Positions 38,977-49,101 of a stretch of 64,000 bases of DNA are shown here, in pieces. The stretch lies in contig NZ_VOLS01000015.1 in assembly GCF_007954265.1 (NCBI RefSeq), positions 1 to 64,000 of the forward strand. The letters run 5' to 3'. The notes beneath the pieces are model-generated. The model worked only from the letters and a program-made list of their open reading frames with translations, made no database searches and had not been told where the DNA came from. The translations under genes and the position numbers were made by a program. Origin of the DNA: Colwellia sp. C1TZA3. GTDB lineage: Bacteria > Pseudomonadota > Gammaproteobacteria > Enterobacterales > Alteromonadaceae. Position 1 is the first letter of the stretch; every line of letters starts with the position of its first letter.

Positions 38977-39417
38977 CTAATCAACATAAAACTTTTGAGA
39001 AAACTTTAAGTTATGTTGTTTGCCTTTATCTGTGATATTAATATCAAAATAGATGGTTTCTTTATTGGTATAACTCACTTGTGCAAGATAATAAACCGCA
39101 TCACCTTCTTTTACCTCTGTAAATTCTAATGATTTAATTTGCCCGACATCATTACGGGCTTTACCGTTAATAAATACTGTTTTTGACGGATTGCCAGCTT
39201 GGGTATTATCGAGCACTGATATATTAACTAAACCTTTATACCGGCTACGTTCAATACCGTATGCTTTAGCAATTTCAGGCGTTAAAAACGCAGAACCCAA
39301 GGCAATGTAATGAACATTAAGATCATCCATTTTTTTCATGTTTTCAGCGCTACTAGTAGTAATAACAGATAGTGCTAATAAAGTAACTAAGACAAATTTG
39401 TTAATAATATTTTTCAT
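38977..39417 (-). CDS. DUF4426 exported protein
   Basis: 146 residues. A signal peptide (MKNIINKFVLVTLLALSVIT, cut near TSSAE) leads a mostly beta mature domain (VHYIALGSAFLTPEIAKAYG, YKGLVNISVLDN). The start at 39417 is set by AAGGTC upstream; an earlier in-frame start is too far upstream to fit the signal. As I recall, DUF4426 genes sit between yggT and rdgB in Vibrio and Shewanella too, which fits here. Function is unknown; periplasmic location inferred. Confidence 0.8.
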   Translation of the reverse strand: MKNIINKFVLVTLLALSVITTSSAENMKKMDDLNVHYIALGSAFLTPEIAKAYGIERSRYKGLVNISVLDNTQAGNPSKTVFINGKARNDVGQIKSLEFTEVKEGDAVYYLAQVSYTNKETIYFDINITDKGKQHNLKFSQKFYVD

Positions 39418-39500
39418 GTTGATGACCTTATTATTTAAGTCGTTGATGTTAAGTATATATGACAATCTCAATTTGGATAATAATTTGGATAACTTAGCCG

Positions 39501-40049
39501 TTATAACATCGCCCAATAAGGCACCCAACCTCTAAAGAGAATATTGAGTACGTTCAATAATAAAAAGGCGATCAGCACTGACAAATCAAGTCCACCAATG
39601 CTGGGGATAATACGCTTTATCGGCGCTAATACGGGTGCAGTCAGTTGATGGAAAATCATTTGTGTTGGGTTGTAACCTTGCACTACCCAGCTCATTAATG
39701 CCATAACCAACATAACAATAAACAGTAAGACTCCGGTTTGTTTAATAAGATATATTAAGCCCAAATACAAAGCAGAAATGAGGTCAATAGGGCCACTATT
39801 GATTAATGGAATAATGATAAAAGTTAAAGTGGCGAAAACATAAGCTAAAACAATAGTGGCTAAATCAACACCACCCACACTGGGAACGATACGGCGCAAT
39901 GGAATAACTAATGGGTTACTCACTTTGACAATAAATTGACTAAAAGGATTATAAAAATCAGCGCGCACTAATTGTAACCACACTCGCAAGACTAAAATCA
40001 TGAGTACAGTGTCAAAGGAAAATTTAAGCAAGTAATTAATTGCTTCCAT
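39501..40049 (-). CDS. yggT: YggT-family integral membrane protein
   Basis: 182 residues, with two YggT repeats. Each has the amphipathic loop PLVIPLRRIVPSVGGVDLA (about 50) and PVLAPIKRIIPSIGGLDLS (about 145), and hydrophobic helices LATIVLAYVFATLTFIIIPL and TGVLLFIVMLVMALMSWV. It is a small inner-membrane protein linked to osmotic stress or ion uptake in E. coli and lies after proC in many gammaproteobacteria. Confidence 0.92.
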   Translation of the reverse strand: MEAINYLLKFSFDTVLMILVLRVWLQLVRADFYNPFSQFIVKVSNPLVIPLRRIVPSVGGVDLATIVLAYVFATLTFIIIPLINSGPIDLISALYLGLIYLIKQTGVLLFIVMLVMALMSWVVQGYNPTQMIFHQLTAPVLAPIKRIIPSIGGLDLSVLIAFLLLNVLNILFRGWVPYWAML

Positions 40050-40204
40050 CTAAAACTCCAAAATTATGAGAAGGGATTTGATCATCATGTCATGATCACC
40101 CAAGTTATTTGAGTAATCATTAGAGATATAAGAAAACTAAAATAATCAGTACTTTACTGATCTTTTAAAGCTTTAGCACCTCAAACATGATGATAGTAAT
40201 ACTA

Positions 40205-41017
40205 TTAACCATTTTTCGCCATTGCTTTAGCACGATCTACGGCACAATTCATGGCATTTGATACTAGTTGATCCAAGCCACCTTCAATCAAAGAACTCAG
40301 GGCCGCTTGGGTTGTGCCACCTTTAGACGTTACGTTTTCGCGTAATTTGCTGATTGGCAACTTATTTTCTATCACCATCTTAGCTGCGCCTAATGCGGTT
40401 TGCTGAACAAGATCTCGACTATCTTGTTCGCTGAAGCCATAAGCTATCGCCTGTTTTTGCATAGCTTCCATAAACAAGAAGAAGTAGGCAGGGGCTGAGC
40501 CTGACACGGCAATGATATGATCAATCTGTTGCTCTGACTCTAACCATTTAACGATGCCGACTGACTCCATAAGCGATGTGGTGAATGCTCTTTCTTCGTC
40601 ATTAGCGTGATCGTTGGCATATATTCCAGACACGCCAAAACCTAGTTGTGAAGGAGTATTGGGCATGGTTCTGATCACAGTACATGGTTTATTTAGCGCC
40701 TGCTCTATTTGCTTTATGGTGCATCCTGCCGCAACAGAGATAAAACATTTACCGGTAATATCCACATGCTCGCTTAAGTGTTGGCAAACATCGCTAATAA
40801 GGTAAGGCTTAACACCAAGCACGATAACGTCAGCAAATGTTGTTGCCTCAATATTATCTGGTGTTTGCTTAATGCCATGTGTTGCTTGCAATGCTAAGCG
40901 TTTTTCGGGCGATGGATTCGACACCATAATATTTTCAGGGTTGAAGCCGCCATTTACAAGGCCAGAAATAATAGCGCCGTTCATGTTGCCTGCGCCGATA
41001 AAAGCTATTTTTTTCAT
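40205..41017 (-). CDS. proC: Pyrroline-5-carboxylate reductase
   Basis: 270 residues. An N-terminal Rossmann fold (IAFIGAGNMNGAIISGL) is followed by the helical C-terminal dimer domain with VSGSAPAYFFLFMEAM and VTSKGGTTQAALSSL. It reduces pyrroline-5-carboxylate to proline with NAD(P)H. It sits between yggS and yggT, as is typical. Confidence 0.97.
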   Translation of the reverse strand: MKKIAFIGAGNMNGAIISGLVNGGFNPENIMVSNPSPEKRLALQATHGIKQTPDNIEATTFADVIVLGVKPYLISDVCQHLSEHVDITGKCFISVAAGCTIKQIEQALNKPCTVIRTMPNTPSQLGFGVSGIYANDHANDEERAFTTSLMESVGIVKWLESEQQIDHIIAVSGSAPAYFFLFMEAMQKQAIAYGFSEQDSRDLVQQTALGAAKMVIENKLPISKLRENVTSKGGTTQAALSSLIEGGLDQLVSNAMNCAVDRAKAMAKNG

Positions 41018-41157
41018 AATTTTCCTTCAAGAATTACTGATTCGATATTTAGTCGTGGCTCAAACACCGGTCTATATTGTAGTAAACCGCCACTATTGTT
41101 AGCGGCAGATACCTTTTATATTAACATCATTATATTATTTTTTTTGCACTGATTTAC

Positions 41158-41832
41158 TTAGCCTCTAGCACCAAATATTGCTGAGCCAATACGTACTAAC
41201 GTAGAGCCTGCATTAATCGCAAGTTGTAGGTCAGCAGACATACCCATTGATAACGTGTCCATGGTTGAGTATTGCTGTTTAAGTTCGATGAACAAGTTCT
41301 GCATCTTAATAAAACTTGCCTGAGCAGCGTTTTTTTCTGGAATGGCCATCAAACCACGCAAGCATAAATTATCACAAGTTTCGATAACAGCCAGCAGTTC
41401 AGGAAGCGCTTCGGGTAAAACACCAGCTTTACTTAATTCGCCACTAATATTCACTTGTAAACAAATGTTTAGCGGAGTATCTTGACCCGACCTATGCTCG
41501 TTAAGACGTTTAGCCACTTTAATTCTGTCTATGCTATGTACCCACGAAAAATGGCTAGCTATTAACTTGGTTTTATTGGTTTGAATTGGACCAATAAAAT
41601 GCCAAGTTATATCAGGCTTATTTTGCAAAGCGATAATTTTTTCCACCGCTTCTTGTACATAGTTCTCGCCAAAATTTCGTTGCCCTGCGTGGTAAGCTTG
41701 TTCGAGCATTTCAATAGGTTTAGTTTTACTTACCGCCAGCAAAGTGACTTCATCAGCGTTGCGGTGAGCAAGTTGACAAGCAGAAGCAATTTGCAGTTCA
41801 ACCGCAGCAATATTATCTTTAATAGCAATCAT
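41158..41832 (-). CDS. yggS: PLP homeostasis protein YggS
   Basis: 224 residues from ATG at 41832; a TTG at 41853 would add seven residues. PLP lysine is in LLAVSKTKP, and later motifs are FGENYVQEA, WHFIGPIQTNK and GMSADLQLAINAGSTLVRIGSAIFG. It is a TIM-barrel PLP-binding protein without enzyme activity that buffers PLP and affects Val/Ile and Pro metabolism. It is divergent from pilT. Confidence 0.97.
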   Translation of the reverse strand: MIAIKDNIAAVELQIASACQLAHRNADEVTLLAVSKTKPIEMLEQAYHAGQRNFGENYVQEAVEKIIALQNKPDITWHFIGPIQTNKTKLIASHFSWVHSIDRIKVAKRLNEHRSGQDTPLNICLQVNISGELSKAGVLPEALPELLAVIETCDNLCLRGLMAIPEKNAAQASFIKMQNLFIELKQQYSTMDTLSMGMSADLQLAINAGSTLVRIGSAIFGARG

Positions 41833-41902
41833 ATTGTTTATTTCAGTTCTCAATGACTTATTAAGTTGTTAGTTCAATTATAAATTAGACTAAGAGGTTT
41901 GT

Positions 41903-42946
41903 ATGGATATTACCGAATTATTAGCATTTAGTGTTGAAAATAATGCTTCAGATTTACATTTATCAGCGGGAAATCCCCCGTCTATTCGCGTCGATGGTGA
42001 TGTGCGTAAGTTAAATATACCAGCATTTGACGAAAAAGATGTTAACGCTTTGGTCTATGATATTATGAATGATAGACAACGCAAGGAGTATGAAGAAAAT
42101 TTAGAGGTCGATTTTTCTTTTGAAGTGCCGAACCTAGCGCGTTTCAGAGTCAATGCCTTTAATCAAAATCGTGGTCCTGCCGCGGTATTTCGTACCATTC
42201 CGAGTAAAATACTCTCACTGGATGACTTAGGTTGCCCTGAAATTTTCCGAGATATAGCCGATCTTCCTCGAGGTTTGGTCTTGGTGACTGGGCCTACAGG
42301 CTCAGGTAAATCAACGACACTGGCTGCGATGGTTGATTATATAAATAAAAATAAGCACGACCATATTTTAACCATTGAAGACCCGATTGAATTTGTGCAC
42401 CAAAGCCAATCGTGCTTAATTAATCAACGTGAAGTTCATCGCGATACCTTAAGTTTTAGTGCCGCATTACGCTCGGCATTACGTGAAGACCCTGACGTAA
42501 TTCTGGTCGGTGAAATGCGTGATTTAGAAACTATACGGTTAGCGATGACTGCAGCTGAAACCGGCCATTTAGTTTTTGGTACTTTACATACGACCTCAGC
42601 GCCCAAAACGATTGACCGTATTATTGATGTATTTCCAGGTGAAGAAAAAGCTATGGTGCGTTCAATGCTTTCTGAGTCATTGCGTGCGGTAATCTCACAA
42701 ACACTGGTTAAAAAAGTGGGCGGCGGCCGTGTTGCTTCGCACGAAATTATGATGGCTGTGCCGGCTATTCGTAACCTTATTCGTGAAGATAAAATTGCAC
42801 AAATGTATTCAGCTATTCAAACCGGTATGTCTCATGGCATGCAAACCATGGATCAATGTTTACAAAACTTGGTCAACCGCGGCATGATCACTAGGCAAGA
42901 TGCGATGGACACAGCGTACGATAAAAACCAATTTAGTGGTTACTAG
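41903..42946 (+). CDS. pilT: Type IV pilus retraction ATPase PilT
   Basis: 347 residues. DLHLSAGNPPSIRVDGDVR starts the N-terminal domain; Walker A is GPTGSGKST; Asp box is LTIEDPIEFVH; Walker B GEMRDLETIRLAMTAAETGH; the C-terminal AIRNLIREDK retraction motif is present. This hexameric cytoplasmic ATPase drives pilus retraction for twitching and DNA uptake. It is followed 35 bp later by pilU and diverges from yggS, the standard arrangement. Confidence 0.97.
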   Translation: MDITELLAFSVENNASDLHLSAGNPPSIRVDGDVRKLNIPAFDEKDVNALVYDIMNDRQRKEYEENLEVDFSFEVPNLARFRVNAFNQNRGPAAVFRTIPSKILSLDDLGCPEIFRDIADLPRGLVLVTGPTGSGKSTTLAAMVDYINKNKHDHILTIEDPIEFVHQSQSCLINQREVHRDTLSFSAALRSALREDPDVILVGEMRDLETIRLAMTAAETGHLVFGTLHTTSAPKTIDRIIDVFPGEEKAMVRSMLSESLRAVISQTLVKKVGGGRVASHEIMMAVPAIRNLIREDKIAQMYSAIQTGMSHGMQTMDQCLQNLVNRGMITRQDAMDTAYDKNQFSGY

Positions 42947-42981
42947 TCTTGCTGGTATAAAACAAAGCGAAAGGTAATTTA

Positions 42982-44112
42982 ATGAATTTTCATGATTTAT
43001 TACAGAAAATGGTGCAACACGAAGCATCAGATATGTTTGTTACGGCTAAATTGCCCGTTAGTGCAAAAATTAATGGTGAACTTATTGCTATTGATGAGCA
43101 AGTTTTGTCGGCAACTGAGGCCTTAGGTTTAGTTCATGACGCTATGTCAGAAAAACAAAAACTTGAGTTTGAAGAAAGCAAAGAATGTAACTTTGCGATT
43201 TCAATTGAAGGTATTGGCCGATTTCGTGTTTCGGCATTTTGGCAACGAGATATGGCTGGTATGGTTATTCGCCGTATTGTTACTGAAATACCCGAAGCAG
43301 ATGATCTAGGCTTACCCTCGATATTAAAAGATGTGGTGATGTCAAAGCGCGGTTTATTGCTATTTGTTGGTGGTACGGGTACCGGTAAATCAACATCAAT
43401 GGCGGCGTTAATTGGCTATCGTAATAAAAACTCTCGTGGTCATATTCTTACGATAGAAGACCCCGTCGAGTTTGTCCACGAGCACGGCAAATGCATGGTA
43501 ACGCAACGTGAAGTTGGCTTAGATACTGAAAGCTTTGGTGCTGCCTTAAAAAGCTCTTTGCGCCAAGCACCTGATGTTATATTAATTGGTGAAATCCGTA
43601 ACCAAGAAACCATGGAGCATGCGTTGAGTTTTGCCGAAACGGGTCATTTATGTATTGCGACCTTACATGCCAACAATGCAAACCAAGCTATTGATCGTAT
43701 TATGCACTTAGTACCCGCAGAACAGCATGACAAGTTGCTGTTTGATCTTGCATTAAACCTACGCGGCATTGTCGCGCAACAATTAATTCCAACGCGTGAT
43801 GGTAATAGCCGAGTAGCGGCAATTGAAATATTACTTAACTCACCGTATATCGCTGAGTTAATTAAAAAAGGTGATATTGGTAGTATTAAAGAAGTCATGG
43901 AAAAATCTACCGATCAAGGTATGCAAACATTTGACCAAGCATTATTTAATTTGTATCAACAAGGACTTATTAACTATGCTGATGCCCTACATCACGCTGA
44001 TTCACCTAACGATTTACGCTTAATGATCAAATTACGTAGTAATGAACAAGGCGGTACAGGTGCACTGTCAGGTGTGACTATTGATGGCTTAACGCCAAAA
44101 GAACAGCGGTAA
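42982..44112 (+). CDS. pilU: PilT-like ATPase PilU
   Basis: 376 residues. Walker A reads GGTGTGKST, Asp box ILTIEDPVEFVHEHGKCMV, and Walker B GEIRNQETMEHALSFAETGH. It assists PilT-dependent retraction under load. The C-terminal extension (LRSNEQGGTGALSGVTIDGL) exceeds that of PilT, as usual for PilU. It is in an operon with pilT. Confidence 0.96.
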   Translation: MNFHDLLQKMVQHEASDMFVTAKLPVSAKINGELIAIDEQVLSATEALGLVHDAMSEKQKLEFEESKECNFAISIEGIGRFRVSAFWQRDMAGMVIRRIVTEIPEADDLGLPSILKDVVMSKRGLLLFVGGTGTGKSTSMAALIGYRNKNSRGHILTIEDPVEFVHEHGKCMVTQREVGLDTESFGAALKSSLRQAPDVILIGEIRNQETMEHALSFAETGHLCIATLHANNANQAIDRIMHLVPAEQHDKLLFDLALNLRGIVAQQLIPTRDGNSRVAAIEILLNSPYIAELIKKGDIGSIKEVMEKSTDQGMQTFDQALFNLYQQGLINYADALHHADSPNDLRLMIKLRSNEQGGTGALSGVTIDGLTPKEQR

Positions 44113-44167
44113 TTTTTTAAACGCTATAATAGAATAAAGTTTTGATGAAAAATAAAAGGATGAGTCA

Positions 44168-44713
44168 ATGTTATCTACAATACCTGTATTAATGCTTGTT
44201 TTAGCCTTCACTACGGTTAATTTTGCCATAGCGGGTGCTAATGAATTTATGGCGGGGCCGGTCATTAAAAACTATGGCAAGCATGCCACAGTTGAACAGA
44301 ACTTTAATTTTGATAAAAATAGTGTCTTTAAAGTCGCTTTTGACATCAGTGAGCAAAGCAAAGTTGGTGAAGTTAACCGAAAAATTGAAACCTTAGCGCG
44401 TTTTATTAATATGCATGTTGCCAATGGTATGCCAGCAAAAAATATCCATTTAGCGTTAGTGGTACATGGTAAAGCAGGCTTTGATCTATTAAAAGAGTCG
44501 TTGTACCAAGAAAAATTTCAGCAAAAAAATGCCAACAGTGCACTGCTAAAAGACTTAATGAAAAACCAAGTAACGGTTTATTTATGTGGTCAATCGGCCG
44601 CGTATTACGATATTCGCAATGACATGTTAGCACCTGGCGTTAAAATGGCCTTGTCTGCAATGACCGCCCATGCGGTATTACAAAATGCAGGTTATAAAGT
44701 TAATCCATTTTAG
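44168..44713 (+). CDS. DsrE-family protein with signal peptide
   Basis: 181 residues. The N-terminal hydrophobic segment MLSTIPVLMLVLAFTTVNFA looks like a signal peptide. The DsrE/F-like alpha/beta domain has NIHLALVVHGKAGFDLL and VTVYLCGQSAAYYDI, with one conserved Cys. Relatives include sulfur-relay proteins, but a periplasmic single-Cys form is of unknown role. It follows pilU by 55 bp with AAAAGGA upstream, so may be part of the transcript. Confidence 0.75.
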   Translation: MLSTIPVLMLVLAFTTVNFAIAGANEFMAGPVIKNYGKHATVEQNFNFDKNSVFKVAFDISEQSKVGEVNRKIETLARFINMHVANGMPAKNIHLALVVHGKAGFDLLKESLYQEKFQQKNANSALLKDLMKNQVTVYLCGQSAAYYDIRNDMLAPGVKMALSAMTAHAVLQNAGYKVNPF

Positions 44714-44731
44714 TGTTACAGATATGGCTCT

Positions 44732-45664
44732 TTACAAGGTAAAGACACTGAACAAACCCCATATCCATAAGGGAATAGAAACGATAGATATTAAAGTGCT
44801 AATTACCACTATACCAGCAATGGTTTCTTGATGTTTTGCATGTTGTTTAGCAATTAAATAGGCGTTTACGCCGGTTGGGCTAGCACTTAAAATAACTAAA
44901 GTCATGGTGGTGATAGCTGAAAACTGAAATATAAAATGACTGGTTAATAGGATTAAACTCGGTAACAGTATTAGCTTTATTAGGCTGGCAGTAACAATAA
45001 ATTTAACTTCATTGCGAATTTTATAAAAGGCTAGTGAAGCGCCGAGTAAAAATAGTGCTAAGGTAATTGCAGGTTTACCTAACAATAACAAGCTGCTGTT
45101 AATAATTACAGGTAATTTTATTGTCATTAAATTAATAATAAAACCACCAGTAATAGCGATTAATAATGGGTTGTAAAATGTCTGTTTGAGAAATTCCCAC
45201 CAATTAAACTGAGCAATATTAACCGCCAGCACACTGGTGATACCAATTAATAGCGCACTGTGTAAACTGATCACCAAAAATATTGTTGGCAATACTTGCT
45301 CACCTAAGACCATTAGAGCGATAGGCATGCCAACAATAACATTATTTGAATAACCAGCGCCAAAAGCATAAACCGCTGATGCGGGAAGATCGCGCTTTAA
45401 ATGTTGATGAAAATAATAATTTATTGTCCAAGCTAAGCCATAAACTAACAACAAGGGCAAATAAAAGGCACTATAAATATTAACATTTATTGTGCTCATA
45501 TCTGCATTGGCTAATTGTTGAAATAAAAATGCCGGAATGGCGATATTAAAGGTAAATTTACTTAAGGTATCGACTTGGGCTTTGTTAAACCAGTTACGTT
45601 TGGCCAGGACAAAACCAATAAAGCCAACAATAATTAATGGACTGATTAGCGTTAAAACTTCCAC
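44732..45664 (-). CDS. AEC-family membrane transporter
   Basis: 310 residues with about ten membrane helices in two halves, as in auxin efflux carrier (AEC) permeases. GFIGFVLAKRNWFNKAQVDTLSKF near the N-terminus and GYSNNVIVGMPIALMVLGEQ in the middle are family motifs. The start is GTG. The substrate is unknown. It converges on the DsrE-like gene, and the stop codons are 18 bp apart. Confidence 0.88.
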   Translation of the reverse strand: MEVLTLISPLIIVGFIGFVLAKRNWFNKAQVDTLSKFTFNIAIPAFLFQQLANADMSTINVNIYSAFYLPLLLVYGLAWTINYYFHQHLKRDLPASAVYAFGAGYSNNVIVGMPIALMVLGEQVLPTIFLVISLHSALLIGITSVLAVNIAQFNWWEFLKQTFYNPLLIAITGGFIINLMTIKLPVIINSSLLLLGKPAITLALFLLGASLAFYKIRNEVKFIVTASLIKLILLPSLILLTSHFIFQFSAITTMTLVILSASPTGVNAYLIAKQHAKHQETIAGIVVISTLISIVSIPLWIWGLFSVFTL

Positions 45665-45754
45665 TAGGTATTTATGAGACTAACGAGTACCGCAAGGCAT
45701 GTCAAACATAGTGTTTGCCATAATAAGGGCAAGCTTGTATCACGATTAATCGGC

Positions 45755-46192
45755 TTAATATTGATTTTCAAAGTAACTTTCTATAATTAATTTTGCTGAT
45801 GCGGCGTCGATATTATCTTTTTTAAGATTGCGATAACCACCATCAGCAAACAGTGCTTCTTTAGCTGTAGCGGTGGTTAGGCGTTCATCTTGAAATTCAA
45901 CTTTTACGCCAAATCGTCCCGAGACTCGGTTACCAAATTTTTTCGCATCATGGGTCAACGGTTGCTCGCTGCCATCCATATTCAGTGGCAAACCCACAAC
46001 AATAAAATCAGGTTGCCATTCGTGCATAAACTTGGTCATTTTATCCCAATCAGGAATACCATCACGCGCTTTGACTGAACCCAAAGGCGACGCTAAGCCG
46101 GTAATCTCTTGACCGACAGCAACGCCAATATATTTTTTGCCAAAATCAAAGCCAAGTATGGTGCGCTCGCCAATAGCGGTTTTACTCGCCAT
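45755..46192 (-). CDS. yqgF: YqgF/RuvX Holliday junction resolvase-like nuclease
   Basis: 145 residues. RNase H-like fold with [39 protein letters not shown], and [16 protein letters not shown]. In E. coli it acts in pre-16S rRNA 5' maturation. Its ATG shares one base with the yqgE stop (TAATG), showing tight coupling. It ends the gshB-yqgE-yqgF set. Confidence 0.96.
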   Translation of the reverse strand: MASKTAIGERTILGFDFGKKYIGVAVGQEITGLASPLGSVKARDGIPDWDKMTKFMHEWQPDFIVVGLPLNMDGSEQPLTHDAKKFGNRVSGRFGVKVEFQDERLTTATAKEALFADGGYRNLKKDNIDAASAKLIIESYFENQY

Positions 46193-46746
46193 TATGCATG
46201 CCCCACTTCACTGGATAAATGAGCCATATCAATGCCCAATCTGTCAGTGGCTTTTTTCCACCTTTGCTCAATAGGCGTATTAAATATAATATCGCCATCA
46301 GCTGGGGTGAGTAACCAAGAGTTAGCTTTAATTTCTTCCTCTAATTGGCCAGGTCCCCAGCCAGCATAGCCTAGAGTTACCATATACTTTTCAGGTGCTT
46401 GTGCTGTACCAAGGGCCATTAAAATATCTTTTGAGGTGGTGATCATCACGTCATCAGTTAAGGCTAAAGAACTATTCCAGCCCGATTGTGTGCTGTGTAA
46501 AACAAAGCCTCGGTCTTGTGAAACGGGGCCACCGGTTAATACTTGTTGATCTAACTCAGGTGCTTGAGTTTTGTCTTGATCAATTTGTGTTAACAATTCG
46601 TTCAAGGTGACATTGATAGGAAGATTTATGATCAATCCCATTGCCCCTTCAGCATTATGCTCACAGATATAAGTCACCGTTTTATTAAAATAAGAGTCGT
46701 CTAAACTGGGCATAGCAATCAAAAGTTGATTTTCAAAACTATTCAT
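46192..46746 (-). CDS. yqgE: YqgE/AlgH family (UPF0301) protein
   Basis: 184 residues. It starts with [26 protein letters not shown] and contains [15 protein letters not shown] and [19 protein letters not shown]. Biochemical function is unsettled in this family. It couples to yqgF by a one-base overlap and lies 75 bp downstream of gshB. Confidence 0.96.
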   Translation of the reverse strand: MNSFENQLLIAMPSLDDSYFNKTVTYICEHNAEGAMGLIINLPINVTLNELLTQIDQDKTQAPELDQQVLTGGPVSQDRGFVLHSTQSGWNSSLALTDDVMITTSKDILMALGTAQAPEKYMVTLGYAGWGPGQLEEEIKANSWLLTPADGDIIFNTPIEQRWKKATDRLGIDMAHLSSEVGHA

Positions 46747-46821
46747 AAATATACCTTAATAATCAGGGAGAAATGCGCTAAAGGCCATTTGTCTTTAGCA
46801 TCTTATTACGATTAGTATTAA

Positions 46822-47775
46822 CTAGCGTTTTCTAATGTTTTGTTCGATAGCATCCATTAATTTACCGCTAATATTTATTGGGTATGCTGCTTCAATTTCA
46901 CGAATACAGGTTGGACTAGTAACATTGATTTCGGTGACTTTATCGCCGATAACGTCTAAACCAACAAAAAATAAGCCACGCTTTTTCAATTCTGGTGCAA
47001 TAGTTTCAGCAATAAATTTATCGCTAGCACTTAATGGCCGTGCTTCACCACGACCACCAGCGGCTAAATTACCGCGGGTTTCTCCTTGTGCAGGAATGCG
47101 GGCTAAACAGTAAGGCATGGGTTCACCGTTAACGATTAATATGCGTTTATCGCCGTCAACGATTTCTGGTAGGTACTCTTGAACCATAGCATATTGTGTT
47201 GAATGTGCCGTTAATGTTTCAAGAATTACGCCAATATTGGGATCATTTTCACCAATGCGAAATATAGATGAACCACCCATACCGTCTAAAGGTTTGATGA
47301 TAATGTCTTTGTTTTTTTGATGAAATTCTCTGATCTTTTGATTATTACGTGTGACTAATGTTTTTGGTGTTAACTCTGGAAACCAAGCGGTAAATAATTT
47401 TTCGTTACAATCACGCAAACTTTGTGGCTTATTAACAATCAAAGTGCCTGCAACTTCTGCACGTTCTAACATGTAGGTGGCATAAATAAACTCAGTATCA
47501 AACGGCGGATCTTTGCGCATTAATACCGCATCTAAGTCAGCTACGTTGATGTCTTCTCGTTCATCTAACTCATACCAATGTTCAGTGTCGTCAAATACTT
47601 TTACTTTCGCTGCTGTTGCTCGACAAACACCTTGCTCTAAATAGAGATCGTGCATTTCCATATAATAAATTTCATAACCACGCGCTTGTGCTTCAAGCAT
47701 CATCGCCATTGAAGAGTCTTTTTTTACCTTGACCTGGGCAATAGGGTCCATAACAACGCCAATTTTTATGCTCAT
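46822..47775 (-). CDS. gshB: Glutathione synthetase
   Basis: 317 residues. ATP-grasp enzyme joining gamma-glutamylcysteine and glycine. MSIKIGVVMDPIAQVKVKKD is the typical start; KPLDGMGGSSIFRI and GLDVIGDKVTEINVTSPTCI are substrate and metal-binding motifs. It lies downstream of rsmE and upstream of yqgE on the same strand, a common gammaproteobacterial order. Confidence 0.97.
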   Translation of the reverse strand: MSIKIGVVMDPIAQVKVKKDSSMAMMLEAQARGYEIYYMEMHDLYLEQGVCRATAAKVKVFDDTEHWYELDEREDINVADLDAVLMRKDPPFDTEFIYATYMLERAEVAGTLIVNKPQSLRDCNEKLFTAWFPELTPKTLVTRNNQKIREFHQKNKDIIIKPLDGMGGSSIFRIGENDPNIGVILETLTAHSTQYAMVQEYLPEIVDGDKRILIVNGEPMPYCLARIPAQGETRGNLAAGGRGEARPLSASDKFIAETIAPELKKRGLFFVGLDVIGDKVTEINVTSPTCIREIEAAYPINISGKLMDAIEQNIRKR

Positions 47776-47879
47776 GTGTTTTCCTAAAGGTTATATGTTG
47801 ATAAATGCCATCGCATTATTTAAATGCTACAAGCCGTTAAATTCTGTTAGCGAGTTGGTGCACGAAACTTAACACTTAG

Positions 47880-48626
47880 TTAATTTAAATCACCGTAACG
47901 ACATTGTAATGCCGTTATTGCGGTTAGGGCTGCGGTTTCTGTTCTCAGTACCCGCGGCCCGAGTAAAACATCGTGAAAGCCTGCCGTATTGGCACGAGTA
48001 ATTTCATCATCACTTAAACCACCTTCTGGCCCAATCAACAAGCGAACCCGTTGGTTTTCTATTGGCAAATTCATAATAGAGTGTCGGGCTTTAGGGTGTA
48101 AATTTAGTCTTAATGCCGAACTTTCTTGCTGCAACCAATCATCTAAATAAACCGGTAGGGCGACAATAGGGACCGTGCAACGGCCACTTTGCTCACAAGC
48201 ACTGATCACTATTTTTTGCCATTGTTGGTGTTTTTTTTCTAAACGCTCGCCGCTGAGCTTTACATTGCAACGTTCACTGAAAATAGGCGTAATGGTATTA
48301 ACACCTAACTCTACCGATTTTTGCAGGGTAAAGTCCATACGTTCACCGCGTGAAATACCTTGTGCTAAATGAATATTGAGCGGTGACTCGTTTTCAACAA
48401 GTTTTTTGGCAATAATTTCTACATTAGCAGATTTTTTATTGATGTTACAAAGTCTTGCTTGATACTCAAAATAACCTTGTTGCTCTGCCATGCCATTAAA
48501 TAGTGTAACGTCATCGCCAGTTTTAAGTCGTAATACGCGCACAATATGGCCAAAAGCGTCGTCATTTAATGCTTGTGTTTGACCTACTTCAAATGCTTGT
48601 GCTTGGTAAATACGAGGGTTACGCAT
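47880..48626 (-). CDS. rsmE: 16S rRNA m3U1498 methyltransferase
   Basis: 248 residues, SPOUT fold. MRNPRIYQAQAFEVGQ begins the PUA-like part; QKSVELGVNTITPIFSERCNV, LLIGPEGGLSDDEI and LGPRVLRTETAALTAI form the knot and SAM site. It methylates U1498 in the small subunit. It is followed by gshB with a 104-bp gap. Confidence 0.96.
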   Translation of the reverse strand: MRNPRIYQAQAFEVGQTQALNDDAFGHIVRVLRLKTGDDVTLFNGMAEQQGYFEYQARLCNINKKSANVEIIAKKLVENESPLNIHLAQGISRGERMDFTLQKSVELGVNTITPIFSERCNVKLSGERLEKKHQQWQKIVISACEQSGRCTVPIVALPVYLDDWLQQESSALRLNLHPKARHSIMNLPIENQRVRLLIGPEGGLSDDEITRANTAGFHDVLLGPRVLRTETAALTAITALQCRYGDLN

Positions 48627-48726
48627 ATCAGATTATCCATGTTGGTTTTTGTCGCGGCATAGGCTATTTATTTTACGCTAGCCATTGTGGGTAAAGTTAA
48701 TAGCGATTAAAGCCTAAGGCTTTATT

Positions 48727-48889
48727 ATACCAAGTTGATTAATTACCTGCTCATTTTTAATGGTTAAAATGAATAACTACAGCGTTATAAAATTTATAAG
48801 TAGAATAACTACTGACTAAATTTTATGCCTTGTATTTATCCATTTTTCCTCATGAAAAAGTAGATCACTTAATTAATCAAATTGGTATT
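48727..48889. repeat. MITE-like repeat, family 1 relative, copy D
   Basis: TATACCAAGTTGATTAATTA at one end and AAGTAGATCACTTAATTAAT then CAAATTGGTAT at the other form inverted termini. The interior is diverged from copies A-C (for example CAGCGTTATAAAATTTATAA). It abuts copy C, meeting at ATTGGTATTATACCAAT. Confidence 0.7.
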
Positions 48890-49101
48890 ATACCAATTTC
48901 GCTAATTATCTGATCATTTCTTCTGGTTAAAACAAGCCACTATGGCGTTATATATTTAACCATTATCGCTGCATGGATGCCGCTTATTAGACAATGCAGG
49001 CGCCTATTGTCCTGAACAACGAGTGATTAAAATAAATGCCTTATACTTGGCTGTTTTTCCTGCCTATAAAGTAGACGACCTAATTAATGAAATTGATACT
49101 A
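48890..49101. repeat. MITE-like repeat, family 1, copy C (inverted)
   Basis: About 212 bp, the reverse complement of copy A: ATTATCTGATCATTTCTTCT, GCTGCATGGATGCCGCTTAT, AATGCAGGCGCCTATTGTCC, AACGAGTGATTAAAATAAAT and TATAAAGTAGACGACCTAAT. The closest full match to copy A. Confidence 0.85.
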
